In this document: positions 26,682-35,545 of the stretch, piece after piece
Numbering within the stretch: position 1 is the first letter of the stretch
Layout of the letters: each line of letters begins with the position of its first letter
Assembly (NCBI GenBank): GCA_965262505.1
Contig: CBDHFM010000030.1
Span: forward strand, 5,270,001 to 5,334,000
Origin: JACPPO01 sp965262505
GTDB lineage: Bacteria > Acidobacteriota > Vicinamibacteria > Vicinamibacterales > UBA2999
DNA: 64,000 bases
Reading direction: 5' to 3'
The notes under the pieces: model-generated
Database searches by the model: none
The model's input: the letters and a program-made list of their open reading frames with translations, nothing else
Told to the model about the DNA's origin: nothing
Translations under genes and position numbers: made by a program

Positions 26682-27493
26682 CGCCGCGGGAGGCCCTGCT
26701 CGACCTCGTGGCGCGGGTCGGGGCGCGACACGGCGCGGCGGTGCGGATCAGCGAGACCGACGTCCGCCAGTGGCCGGCCGAGGCCGTCGCGGCCCTCACG
26801 GCGCACCGGCTCCTGGTCCGGGCGCGGCCCGCCACGACGGTGGTCTGTCCCGGCTGCGAAGCCGACTGCGTCATGCCGGTGCAGACGATCCCCGCCGGGT
26901 TGCGCGCGGCGGCGCGATTCATCGTCTGTGACAAACGCAGCGACATCAACCGGGTCGCGCTCACCACGGCCCACGTGGACCAATGGAAATGTGACGGGGA
27001 GGCGCTCGCCCGGTTTGTCGTCGAGCAGGTGGGCCTGCGCCGGAGCCGGCACCGGGCCGACGATTCGGGGACGCGACCCCTCGGGCTCGCCGCCGGGGAC
27101 ACGCGGCACCAGATGCTGAGCCTCCGCACGCACGGGGACGTGACGCTGGTCGTCGCGGACACGGCCGTGGCCCTGGCGGACCTGCTCGACTTCGAGCGCG
27201 GCGCCTACGTCCTGGACACCGCCGCCATTCGCCACCTCGTCGATGCGGCGACGACCGCCGACCCGCGCTATACGCCGAGCACGACGCGGCGCGAGGCCCG
27301 CACGCTCGACTCGCAGGCGCGGTACGCACGCTGGCAACAGGCCTACCGCGCGCTGAAGCAGCGGCGCCCGCGGATGTCCGACATGTGGTACGCCCGACAG
27401 ATTGCCAAGCAGGCGGTGGCGGCTGACTGCCACGCGGACACCATCCGCAAACACATGACGGGACGGTCGGGGGCCATCACGCGGCACCGCTGA
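26678..27493 (+). CDS. unrecognised 271-residue protein with zinc-like Cys motif and HTH-like tail
   Basis: The ATG at 26678 overlaps the previous stop (ATGA). Residues 44-62 contain VVCPGCEADCVMPVQ, a CxxCxxxC cluster that may bind zinc, with another Cys later in FIVCDKRSD. The C-terminal region (about 220-271) is basic and helical, with MSDMWYARQIAKQAVAADCH and ADTIRKHM, which resembles a helix-turn-helix. I infer a DNA-binding partner of the 402-residue protein. The role is unknown; defence, replication or element control are all possible. Confidence 0.7.
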   Translation: MTPREALLDLVARVGARHGAAVRISETDVRQWPAEAVAALTAHRLLVRARPATTVVCPGCEADCVMPVQTIPAGLRAAARFIVCDKRSDINRVALTTAHVDQWKCDGEALARFVVEQVGLRRSRHRADDSGTRPLGLAAGDTRHQMLSLRTHGDVTLVVADTAVALADLLDFERGAYVLDTAAIRHLVDAATTADPRYTPSTTRREARTLDSQARYARWQQAYRALKQRRPRMSDMWYARQIAKQAVAADCHADTIRKHMTGRSGAITRHR

Positions 27494-27511
27494 CGAGGTC
27501 GTCGCGGACAA

Positions 27512-27890
27512 CTCGTGCGCCACGCCTTGCGGCACCGGCCCGATCACATCATGGTCGGCGAGGTACGCGGCGGCGAAGCGGCTGACCTGTTACAAGCCCT
27601 CAACACCGGACACGGCGGATCGCTCACGACCGTGCACGCCAACAACGCCGAGCGCGCCCTCTCACGGCTAGCGAGCCGTGCGAGGCAAGGCGGGGGCGAG
27701 CGGCCGGGGGACGTCACCTGTCGCGGCGTGGTGGATGGGATCGCGATGGTGATCCACATGACGCGCCGCGAGGGGCGGCGGTTTGTCGAAGAAGCTGCCC
27801 TTGTTCGGGGCTACGAACGCCGGGACGAACTCATGGGACATGCGACGACTCGACCGCGTGACTGTCTATCCCAACGTGCACTTGAATTGA
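27512..27890 (+). pseudogene. virB11 3'-end remnant
   Basis: The sequence matches virB11 from LVRHALRHRPDHI onward (RPDHIMVGEVRGGEAADLLQ, GHGGSLTTVHANNAERALS). The Walker A part is absent. An extra base near 27810 shifts the frame relative to virB11. In the shifted frame it continues WDMRRLDRVTV and stops at 27888-27890. The left edge is abrupt, 18 bases after the preceding gene. It marks the tail of a second, related T4SS module and brackets the cargo with the intact virB11 at 14378. Confidence 0.88.
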
Positions 27891-27997
27891 CGCACACGAT
27901 GAATCTGACACGATCGATGTCATCCGCCAGCCACGCGTAGCACCCGGTGGCGGATCGTGACGCAGGGCGCGCGGCACGTGCCCATCAGGAGGTACGG

Positions 27998-28276
27998 ATG
28001 CGAGTACCAGCAGACTTCGATCGATACAAGAGCGACGGCAGCGTGATTGACATCGACGTGAACGACCCGTCGATCAATCAGATTGGCGAACCGCAAGACA
28101 CACCCACGGCGCAGCGGTTCGCCGACTGGCTCCGCTCGAACGGTTGGACGGTGTCGACAGCGCACCGCGGCGAGATGCGGATCGGGGGCCGGACTGTGAG
28201 CCAGGATACGTCCGTCGCTGCGTGTGCGCTAGAGTTGTTGGATGAATTTTCCGGCGTCGGCAACCGCATGTACTAG
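27998..28276 (+). CDS. small hypothetical protein
   Basis: This 92-residue protein has a strong AGGAGG site five bases before the ATG at 27998. It begins MRVPADFDRYKSDGSVIDID and ends ALELLDEFSGVGNRMY, giving a compact α/β-looking sequence with no signal or membrane segment. Codon use is less GC-rich than in the transfer genes, hinting at separate acquisition. No family recognised. Confidence 0.65.
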   Translation: MRVPADFDRYKSDGSVIDIDVNDPSINQIGEPQDTPTAQRFADWLRSNGWTVSTAHRGEMRIGGRTVSQDTSVAACALELLDEFSGVGNRMY

Positions 28277-28587
28277 GCAGGCAGATGTTGCGATTGGATG
28301 ACCTCGAGTACACACCGATGCCCCTACCATGTTGACCGCCGCACGAGAATCACGAACACCATCAGGGTGACAGCTGAAGAGCAGCAGGCGCGCTGCGGAA
28401 TCCGTGTCGGCAAGGATCTGGATTGTTTGTCCGTGAGGGCGGCGAGGCCGCTGCCGCCGAATGTGCAACATGATCAATGGGACTATCGTGTCTGATTGTT
28501 CATCGAGACACACACCTTCATCGCCACGAACCCCTTTTTGCGTATCCGCTTCTACAACGTCCTTACCACGACTTCGTGAGCTCGCAG
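28277..28587. other. intergenic, nothing recognised
   Basis: This stretch separates a plus-strand small gene from the 3' end of the minus-strand membrane protein. No coding frame with a credible start, no RNA gene and no strong hairpin was seen. Confidence 0.4.
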
Positions 28588-29757
28588 TCACCCGACCGCG
28601 CGTCGTTCGTGCCACACGCGAGCGTTGACAAGCCACGCGCCCACATCTGAAGGCGCGAGGGACCACGACGCTATCTCCTTGAGCTGGCTCTTGATCAGGA
28701 GTTCTAACGCTCGAACGTCGTCGCGCTTGTCCACGCGAAGGCACGTCTCGAAGTTCTTAAACAGTCCGCTGTTCGTGAAATTCAGGCTGCCCAGAAACGC
28801 CACCTCCCTGTCGATCACATACAGCTTCGCGTGAAGGAGCGGGCACTTGGTATCTGATCGGTAGTGTGATGGCAGGATGTTCGTGTCACGAAGCGTCCAC
28901 GCGTACGTGTAGCGGTAGATACCGCGACGCCAATAGATGGCGAAGACAATCGCGGCCACGGGCAGTAGGTACCACCCGAGAGGCGCCCAAGGAGACACGC
29001 CGTTCAAGCCGATGGCCATGCCTGCCGCGCCGATTCCGCCCAACGCGGACCACAGCATCCCCCTTCTGCGACGCGTGACTGCCGCCTCATCGCGCGAAGG
29101 TGTTTGCGAGACGAGTTTCTGCGCGATTGTGTGTGTCCTAACCTGAGAGGGCGCAAAGTCCGCCATTGTCACAAGATCCACCCCCACTCCCTGCCCGTGC
29201 AGCTCGAGCAGGCAGTCGACCTGATGCTCGCCCAGGTACGGCGAGACCACGAGTACGCTCTCGCGCGCGTTCAACATTCGGTGATATAGCTCGGAGCCTG
29301 CACTCTTCCCGATGCTCAATTCAGCCGAGAGAGAGGCGCTCCGTCCGGATGACACACCCGGTCCGGTGAGCTGGCGGCCCTGGTCGGTCTGTTGGGCCGC
29401 ATGCGTCGCGAGGGCGTCCCATGCCTGGGCCGGGCTGGGCGACCGCTCGGGCGCACGCCGCACGGCTGGCGGACGGCGGAGCCAGCCGCGTATGAGGGCG
29501 CGCAGCACGAAGGGCAGCGCCAGGATCGCGAGCGCGGCGAGCACCATCGAGCCGTCGTGGATCACAACGTAGTAGTAGAGCGCGGCCAGCCACGCCGGGG
29601 GCACCACGGCAACGACGGCCATCGCCATCAAGAACGCACGCCAGCGCGGGCGCGCCGGGTGGCGGACGCGACCGGCGTACCAAAACACGAGCAAGGCGGG
29701 GACGCCCCAATTGACGGCGATCATGGCGAGGATGCTGTTGATGGTGATGTCGGGCAT
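28588..29757 (-). CDS. multi-pass membrane protein with phospholipase-D-like (PLDc) domain
   Basis: A 389-residue protein with three N-terminal transmembrane helices (about 8-28, 43-63, 70-90). A first PLD half-domain follows (SELYHRMLNARESVLVVSPY, residues 155-205). Two more helices (about 235-252 and 258-276) interrupt it before the catalytic HKD motif H309-A-K311-LYVI-D316 and GSLNFTNSG (322-331). One complete HKD is visible, so activity would need a dimer or a degenerate partner. Substrate (phospholipid or nucleic acid) is unknown. A GTG at 29784 would add nine residues. It may serve envelope defence. Confidence 0.75.
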   Translation of the reverse strand: MPDITINSILAMIAVNWGVPALLVFWYAGRVRHPARPRWRAFLMAMAVVAVVPPAWLAALYYYVVIHDGSMVLAALAILALPFVLRALIRGWLRRPPAVRRAPERSPSPAQAWDALATHAAQQTDQGRQLTGPGVSSGRSASLSAELSIGKSAGSELYHRMLNARESVLVVSPYLGEHQVDCLLELHGQGVGVDLVTMADFAPSQVRTHTIAQKLVSQTPSRDEAAVTRRRRGMLWSALGGIGAAGMAIGLNGVSPWAPLGWYLLPVAAIVFAIYWRRGIYRYTYAWTLRDTNILPSHYRSDTKCPLLHAKLYVIDREVAFLGSLNFTNSGLFKNFETCLRVDKRDDVRALELLIKSQLKEIASWSLAPSDVGAWLVNARVWHERRAVG

Positions 29758-30026
29758 CTGTTCTTCTACCGACTGCCCCCACACTGTGGAGCACAGCTGG
29801 CGGCGACACGTGTCATAGGTGGTTGCTCACACTCTGGATGACGAAACCAAGAACCACGCGCACCACGGCAACCCACGACCATGGCTCGACTCGATCCAAG
29901 GAACCCCAGGGTGGACCGGCACTGCAAAACAGCAGCATGACACCCAGAAAAAAAACAGTCCAATGGCATTGACGATGTGAGGCAACAACATCTCACCGTC
30001 GCTCATTCGGTAGCGAGGGCCATGCG

Positions 30027-30212
30027 GTGGAGCTCCGGGAGGTGAGGCAGATGACGGCGCTATCCCGTTCAGCCGTCTACGTGCTGATGGGCACCGCGCA
30101 GTTTCCGCCGCCGATTCGCATCGGCCGTCGCGCCGTGCGGTGGGTCGAGCAGGAGGTGCTCGACTTCATCGCCAGCCGCCCCCGGGGCGGCTCCGCATGG
30201 CCGACCGCGTAG
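30027..30212 (+). CDS. AlpA-family regulator/excisionase
   Basis: This 61-residue protein starts at GTG 30027 and has the complete AlpA fold signature: VRQMTALSRSAVYVLMGTAQ, FPPPIRIGRRAVRWVEQEVL and a short tail. It resembles the partial gene at base 1. It converges with the P4-type integrase gene with only 11 bases between the stop codons, an arrangement typical of an excisionase/integrase pair. No ribosome-binding site was obvious. Confidence 0.8.
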   Translation: MELREVRQMTALSRSAVYVLMGTAQFPPPIRIGRRAVRWVEQEVLDFIASRPRGGSAWPTA

Positions 30213-30223
30213 CGACGCCACGC

Positions 30224-31447
30224 TCACGGGTGTGTCCGTGCGGCCTGCGCGCCCGCCCCGTTCAGATAGGCGGCCCAGTCGTCCATCAACCGGCGGCGGC
30301 GCGCGAACAGATCCGAGCGCGCGTAGGCCGCCTCCGTCGGGTTGCGCACCGTATGGGCGAGCGCGGCTTCGACCACCTCACGCGGCGTAGTCGTGTGCTC
30401 CGCCGCCCAGTCCCGGAAGCTCGACCGGAACCCATGCGGCACGGCGGCGATGCCGAGTGCTTTGATCAGCTTGCTCAGCCGTTTGTCGGAGAGCGGCTTC
30501 CCACGCGGGTTGGGGAACACCAGGCCCGTCCCCTCGCGTCGTCCACCCGCGTTAGTGAGCGTCGCCATGGCGCGCGCGGAGAGCGGGACTCGATGATCGC
30601 GTTTCGCCTTCATCCGCGCGGCGGGGATGGTCCACACACGCTCGTCCAGGTCCATCTCGTTCCACGTCGCCAGGCGCACTTCGCCGGACCGCGCCGCCGT
30701 CAACACCAGAAACTCGAACGCCTGCCTTGTGGTGACCGACGCCTGGGATGCCCAGACGGTTGTGATGGCGTCCGCGACCTCTCCGTGGGGCAACGCCCGC
30801 ATGTGCTGGACGAGGGCCTGCTGCCGGCCAAGGGCCTGCGCCAGGACATCGCCCGCCGGGTTGTCCGGCCGGTAGCCCATCGCGACCGCCCATTTCATCA
30901 CGGCGCCGATCCGTTGCCGCACGCGCCGGGCGGTGGCGGGCTTCGTGTGCCAGATGGGGGTGAGGATCGCCAACACATCGGCGGTGGTGACCTCGGAGAT
31001 CGGCGCCGCGCCAATGCGCGGGAACGCATAGGCGCGCAAACTGCGCGGCCAGTCCAGTGCGTGTTTGGCATTTCGCCAGCCGGGGCGCTGTTGGTCCAGC
31101 ACACGGGCGGCGGCCGCCTCGAACGTGAGCTGCCCGTGCACGCTCCGTCTGGTGGCCAACGGGTCCCCGTCCGCCCGTGCCACCTTGCGCTGGGCGAACG
31201 CCATCTCGCGGGCCTCGGCCAGCGACACGAGGGGGTAGCCGCCGAGCCCGAGTTCCCGGCGGCGGCCCTTGATCACCAAGCGTTGCACCCAACAGCGTGC
31301 CCCGCTCGGCAGCACCAGCACGTACAGCCCCTGCCCGTCGCAGTACCGCCCTGGCCGTGTCACTGTGCGGACAAAGGCCGCGCTCAACGCCTTCTCCGGG
31401 TGCTTCCCGTGCTTGCGCCCAGGGTTGCTTCGCGTTGCATCCAGCAT
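30224..31447 (-). CDS. P4-type tyrosine integrase
   Basis: A 407-residue integrase with the N-terminal arm-binding DUF4102-like domain (YCDGQGLYVLVLPSGARCWV and LGGYPLVSLAEAREMA), a core-binding domain and a catalytic domain with R in AARSGEVRL, HGFRSSFRDWAAE (HxxR), LAHTVRNPTEAAYARSD and the terminal Tyr region. Such integrases insert elements into tRNA 3' ends. The tRNA-Arg fragment at 41531 is a candidate target trace. A truncated paralogue lies at 56589. AlpA at 30027 is its likely partner. Confidence 0.9.
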   Translation of the reverse strand: MLDATRSNPGRKHGKHPEKALSAAFVRTVTRPGRYCDGQGLYVLVLPSGARCWVQRLVIKGRRRELGLGGYPLVSLAEAREMAFAQRKVARADGDPLATRRSVHGQLTFEAAAARVLDQQRPGWRNAKHALDWPRSLRAYAFPRIGAAPISEVTTADVLAILTPIWHTKPATARRVRQRIGAVMKWAVAMGYRPDNPAGDVLAQALGRQQALVQHMRALPHGEVADAITTVWASQASVTTRQAFEFLVLTAARSGEVRLATWNEMDLDERVWTIPAARMKAKRDHRVPLSARAMATLTNAGGRREGTGLVFPNPRGKPLSDKRLSKLIKALGIAAVPHGFRSSFRDWAAEHTTTPREVVEAALAHTVRNPTEAAYARSDLFARRRRLMDDWAAYLNGAGAQAARTHP

Positions 31448-31604
31448 GTCTATTCACCTCTTTACTCCCACCATTATAAATGGGAATGCGGCGGATGCAA
31501 TCGGAATGTACGGGACAGGAGAATGCTATGTAACTATTGTAAATATAACTATTTATGGATGTCACCGGCTGTCAGTGGACAGTGTCGGAATATGATGGGT
31601 GGTG

Positions 31605-32077
31605 GATGATGCGACCACCGCCCTCGATCTGCTCACCGCGGTCGAGGGCCCACTCGTGCGCGTCACCGCTGACGCCGCCTATGACACGGTCGCCGTCTAC
31701 AAGACCGCCGGGGCGCGGGGTGCGACGGTCGTCATCCCACCGGCCAAGACGGCGACCGTCTCTGGCCACGGCCCGCGGTCGCCCGCGCGGGATCGGACGA
31801 TCACGTTGGTGAAGACGCTCGGCCGGCGCCAGTGGAAGAAGGCGTCAGGGTACCATCGTCAGGGCCGGGTGGAGAACGCGTTCTTTCGCTACAAGTCCAT
31901 CATCGGAGATGGCCTTCGCGCCCGGAGTCCAGCCGGGCAGGGGAGTGAGGCCGTCCTCGGCTGTGAAATCCTCAATCGGATGACCGCCCTCGGCCGACCA
32001 GTGTCGTATCGCATCGGCCGGTGAGGATCCTGTCGGTGGGCCTCGTGCGGGCCAGGGGCGATTCGTGCAACAACGCC
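31605..32077 (+). mobile_element. IS5-family element, right-hand fragment
   Basis: From 31605 the sequence matches the second half of the IS5-type transposase present in full at 43392 and 59021 (from DDATTALDLLTAVEG to the stop at 32022-32024). It then runs through the same 3' end to ATTCGTGCAACAACGCC at 32077. The left half, including the first catalytic Asp, is missing, so it is a dead remnant. An AT-rich stretch (about 31450-31560) precedes the breakpoint. Confidence 0.9.
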
Positions 32078-32098
32078 GCGAGCCGGTGCCGTGCGCCC

Positions 32099-33127
32099 CT
32101 ACGCGGTGCCGCGTCGCACGAGGCGAAGGGGCGTGGCTGTGCGCGGGGCGGTGGGGCCGACCGCGTGGGGCCGCCCACCACGCGGCGTCGCCTGTGCGTG
32201 CTGTGCCAGATAGGCGACCAGCTGATCCCCGGCCTCGAGCAGTTCCTGCTCGTGAATGATGTTGTAGCGGTCGAAGATCGCGCGGCTCTTGTGCCCGGTC
32301 AGGAGCATGGCAACCCGCTCGGGAACGTTCGCGCGGATCAGGTTGCGGGCGGCGGTGCGGCGGCAGTCGTGGAGGAAGCGGGTCGGCACCCCGGCGGCCT
32401 GACAGGCCGTGCGCCACGCGGTGCGCCAGCGGCGGATGGGGATGCCGTCGCGGTGGAAGACCAGCGGGCTGTCGGGATCACGGCGCGCCCGCCGCCGCGC
32501 TAAGGCCTCGGCGATGGGCGCCGAGATCGGGAGAATCCGTCCCACCAGCGTCTTCGAGCGCGCGGGCGAGAGCCGGATGACGCCGCCGGCCTCGTCGATC
32601 TCCTCCCAGGAGAGGCCGAGGATCTCCTGTTTCCGCCAGCCCGAGTAGTAAGCGAGGTCGAGGATGTCCTGCCACGGGGCGGGCAGATGGGCGCGGACGG
32701 CGAGGTATTCGGGGTGCTCGAAGAAGCCCTGGCGGGGGGGGTTCTCGCGGAGGCGGTCGGGGAAGCCGGGCACGGTGTCGAGCCAGCCCCAGTGAACAGC
32801 GAGGGTGCACATGCGGTGGAGCGCCGAGGTCTCGCGGTTGATGGTGCCGGTGGCCGCCCCGGCGGCGCGCCGGGCGAGTTGATACTGGCGAATCTGATAG
32901 GTGGTCAACGCGGCGGCCCGTGCGGCGCGGCCGAAGCACGCGGCGAGATGGGCGGTCCGGCCGCGGGCGGTGCTCTGGGACCGGAACTGCCGGACCTGGT
33001 AGTCCTGAAGGTAGGCGTCGATGAGATCGCCCAGGGTCGGCCCCTGGGGGCCGAACGTGCGCGCCGGCGCTGCGGTTGCGGGGGGGACGTCGGAGTGGGC
33101 TGGCCGCGTGGTCTCGTGTGGGTCCAT
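32099..33127 (-). CDS. tyrosine recombinase/integrase
   Basis: A 342-residue recombinase without the DUF4102 arm. A SAM-like core-binding domain (TLGDLIDAYLQDYQVRQFRS to NRETSALHRMC) is followed by the catalytic domain with R in YYSGWRKQEIL, HDCRRTAARNLIR, LTGHKS and the nucleophile region FDRYNI. Start 33127 is chosen because AGGAGG lies about ten bases upstream, although the frame is open further. Its end lies 22 bases from the IS5 remnant. A decayed piece of a close relative is at 60642. Confidence 0.85.
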   Translation of the reverse strand: MDPHETTRPAHSDVPPATAAPARTFGPQGPTLGDLIDAYLQDYQVRQFRSQSTARGRTAHLAACFGRAARAAALTTYQIRQYQLARRAAGAATGTINRETSALHRMCTLAVHWGWLDTVPGFPDRLRENPPRQGFFEHPEYLAVRAHLPAPWQDILDLAYYSGWRKQEILGLSWEEIDEAGGVIRLSPARSKTLVGRILPISAPIAEALARRRARRDPDSPLVFHRDGIPIRRWRTAWRTACQAAGVPTRFLHDCRRTAARNLIRANVPERVAMLLTGHKSRAIFDRYNIIHEQELLEAGDQLVAYLAQHAQATPRGGRPHAVGPTAPRTATPLRLVRRGTA

Positions 33128-33449
33128 GGACGCGAGTCCTCCTGCCTGGCCGCCACGGGCGGCGGCCGTCGGTCCACATTCGCTCTGGTGGGCGCGACAG
33201 GGAAGGGAAATCTGCGGAGGCGAAGGGACGGCGATGTGCCGGGCAAGGTACGCGCTCGATGGTCGGACGACCGGATCCTCGCCCTGCCGGCGGTCCCGTC
33301 GCGTCGCTCCCGGCCACACCGCGGGATGCCGACGGGCCCCGAGGGCCGTCACGCGCAGTCAGCCGCGTCGGGGCATCGGCTCTGCGCCCGTGGGCGCTGG
33401 TGTTGTGCGATGCCCGCGCCGGCTGCGGGACGGGGCTGGTGGTGTCCTG
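33128..33449. other. region upstream of the recombinase, no gene seen
   Basis: Frames here are open only because of the high GC content. No start with a ribosome-binding site or known domain was found. The promoter of the minus-strand recombinase should lie within it. Confidence 0.35.
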
Positions 33450-33600
33450 GGGCCTCTCGGTAAAGAGCCGTGGGGCCCGCGGGTCGCCCGTGGCCGCGGC
33501 GAGGAACAGTCCGCGATCGCCTGCGTGATCGGCAGCGTGCCCATGCGCTCCCTGTCACGGACGGGGATCTGGCGAGCGGGCGGCGAGGCAGTGGCCTGCG
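33450..33600 (-). pseudogene. decayed fragment of a DUF5681-type gene
   Basis: The DNA resembles 35225-35360 of the intact DUF5681 gene: CTCGGTAAAGAG, GGCCCGCGGGTCGCCC and CGGACGGGGATC blocks occur in the same order. The frame is broken and both ends are missing. It indicates an earlier copy of the methyltransferase/DUF5681 module in this region. Confidence 0.55.
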
Positions 33601-33612
33601 ACCGGCTCGCGG

Positions 33613-33798
33613 TCACGCGGGGAACAGGTCCGCGAGCCCGACCCGGAAGGCCCTGGCCAGCTTGACGAGCGCCTGGAGCGAGGGGTGATCCCGTCGATCT
33701 CGCCGGGCATACACCGTGGAGCGCGGCACCTGCCATACGCGGGTGACGCGGGCGATCCCGTACGGCTGCTGGGTGGAGGGCGAAGTCTCGTGACTCAT
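33613..33798 (-). pseudogene. chimeric remnant: IS3 OrfB start joined to an XRE HTH end
   Basis: The N-terminal half (MSHETSPSTQQPYGIARVTR and VWQVPRSTVYARR) is the start of an IS3-type OrfB. After DRRDHPSLQ it becomes the C-terminal end of an XRE helix-turn-helix (ALVKLARAFRVGLADLFP). Both parent genes are truncated at the junction near 33690, so the product is probably meaningless. It overlaps the OrfA stop upstream by four bases. Confidence 0.7.
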
Positions 33799-34187
33799 CG
33801 CTTCGACCTCCACCAGCCCAAAGGGCGGCCGGCCTCCAGATGCCGAATCTTCTCGACCAGGAGCGCCTTGTCCGTGGCGAGATCCGCCACGACGCTCTTC
33901 AAGCGGCGCGTGTCCTCATCCTCGATGGGCGTCTCCCGATGTTTCAAGCGGGCCTCCCCGCCCGCGAGGAACTCGCCACGCCACTGCGAGAGTTTCGCGG
34001 CCGTCACCCCGTGGCGTCGACTGAGGCCCTCGAGCGACTCCCCCTTGAGCAACTCGATGACGACGGATACTTTCCGCCGCGCCGACCACCGCCCAGTGCC
34101 GACGAGCGCCGACAAGGCTGAGGCCTCTCCGGTCGCCCTCCGGGCTCCCTCCGAGGCCCCAGCCTCGTGCTGTTTTCCCTGGGACAT
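33795..34187 (-). CDS. IS3-family transposase OrfA
   Basis: A 130-residue DNA-binding subunit. Residues about 35-85 form the helix-turn-helix (WSARRKVSVVIELLKGESLE and GLSRRHGVTAAKLSQWR), followed by a Leu-zipper-like coiled coil (RRLKSVVADLATDKALLVEK). In IS3 elements OrfA and OrfB are joined by a programmed frameshift. Here OrfB is cut after about 36 codons, so the element cannot move by itself. Confidence 0.85.
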   Translation of the reverse strand: MSQGKQHEAGASEGARRATGEASALSALVGTGRWSARRKVSVVIELLKGESLEGLSRRHGVTAAKLSQWRGEFLAGGEARLKHRETPIEDEDTRRLKSVVADLATDKALLVEKIRHLEAGRPLGWWRSKR

Positions 34188-34258
34188 AGCTCATTCTCCT
34201 GCTCGCAGAAGGCTGTCCAAAGAAATCGTGGGGCGCGGGAGTCATCACACCGACGCAG

Positions 34259-34789
34259 TTGGTCATCAGGAACGATTGGGGCGCCAACAGCGATCGTTTC
34301 AAGGATGCTGACGGGCTTGTGGACGAACCGCGTCTGTACCAATTCCTCGCTGACACACACAGCATGACCACCGAGGCCGTGCGTGCTGAGATGCTTGGAT
34401 TTGCTGAGGCTACATGGCCTAGGAAAACCATGGAGTTACCGGACGACTTGAGAACGAAAGGCGAACTCACCGAGGAAGAGCAAGCCACACTTGCAGACGT
34501 GGCTTGCCGTGCCGATGTGCAGTGTTGGGGCGACAAACACAGCTTGCGGGCGACGCGGCCTTGTCAGTTGGCGATTGAAGAACTCGCCCTGTACGACTAC
34601 GAATGGACGGATGGGTGGCTTGAGTCCAAATTCGACCGCTTCGCTTGGCGAAAGAGCAGAGCCAGAACCCTCACGTATCACGGGTCGAGAATCAAGTTTC
34701 AAAATGTCTTCGGTGCGTGGCGGCACGTGTCGTATTGGTGCGTCTACGACCCGAACACACAAACAGTTCTTGACGCGCGCGCATTTTAA
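34259..34789 (+). CDS. hypothetical protein, probably 5'-truncated
   Basis: The frame encodes 176 residues from a TTG at 34259 and remains open upstream toward the IS3 remnant, so the true start may have been lost. The sequence is aromatic-rich (YDYEWTDGWLESKFDRFAWR, FGAWRHVSYWCVYDP) and less GC-rich than its neighbours, consistent with acquired cargo. No motif recognised. It lacks a visible ribosome-binding site. Confidence 0.45.
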   Translation: MVIRNDWGANSDRFKDADGLVDEPRLYQFLADTHSMTTEAVRAEMLGFAEATWPRKTMELPDDLRTKGELTEEEQATLADVACRADVQCWGDKHSLRATRPCQLAIEELALYDYEWTDGWLESKFDRFAWRKSRARTLTYHGSRIKFQNVFGAWRHVSYWCVYDPNTQTVLDARAF

Positions 34790-35086
34790 CAACCCCTGGA
34801 GCAAGGGTGTGTCTGGACGAGACGTAGAACAGTAGTAAGGCGCAATTGTCACTCCCTGCTCGACCGGCTGGAGACCCCTGGCATCTCGACGAGTTGTTTG
34901 TCACGAGCCAGCATCGCCAACAGTACTTGCGGCGCGCCGTGGATGAGGACGGTGACGTCCGTGACCTCCTCCGCGCCCCCGCGACGGCATCGGCACGCCC
35001 GGTGCGCTGCTTTCACACGGGAGTGAAGACCCCGCGGGCACGTGCCGCGACGCCTGATCACCGACCGTCGGGGGAGAGCGGGCCCG
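34790..35086. other. intergenic, nothing recognised
   Basis: These 297 bases lie between the hypothetical gene and the convergent DUF5681 gene. No open frame with coding character or RNA gene was seen. Confidence 0.35.
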
Positions 35087-35545
35087 TCACGAGCCCGCCG
35101 CGGGGTCGTCCTCGGGCCGGCGATCTTTCTCGGGCTGGCGAGGTTCGGGTTTCACGATGGTGATCGTAAAGGGCCGCGTGTCCTGCTCCGGCGTGCGCGG
35201 CGCCTCGTCCTCGCTGATGGGCAGCATCTCGGTAAAGAGGCGTTGGGCCCGCGGGTCGCCCTTGGCCGCGTCGATGAACAGCCTGCGGATGATCGCCCGC
35301 GTCATCGACACGGTGATTGTGCGATCTCCGTCCCGGACGGGGATCAGGCGAGCGGCTTCCTCGAGCACGATCTGCGTCAGCCGATCGGGCGGCTGCGCGG
35401 GTGTCCTGGACGTGGCGCCCTTCGGACGGCCGCGCGGATTCCCGGACTGACCTGGGGTGAAGCGATTCGCCTCGGGCGGGTGGCCGTAGCCGACGGTCGG
35501 GTGGCGCCGCGGGCGTCGGCCGCGTCCCCGGCGGGCGCGGCTCAT
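35087..35545 (-). CDS. DUF5681 domain protein
   Basis: A 152-residue basic protein with the DUF5681 hallmark near the N-terminus: NRFTPGQSGNPRGRPKGATS. A helical middle (LTQIVLEEAARLIPV, MTRAIIRRLFIDAAKGDPRA) is followed by a charged tail. DUF5681 proteins are common beside phage terminase or methyltransferase genes, with unknown function. Its ATG at 35545 overlaps the stop of the upstream methyltransferase gene, so the two should be coupled. Confidence 0.85.
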   Translation of the reverse strand: MSRARRGRGRRPRRHPTVGYGHPPEANRFTPGQSGNPRGRPKGATSRTPAQPPDRLTQIVLEEAARLIPVRDGDRTITVSMTRAIIRRLFIDAAKGDPRAQRLFTEMLPISEDEAPRTPEQDTRPFTITIVKPEPRQPEKDRRPEDDPAAGS

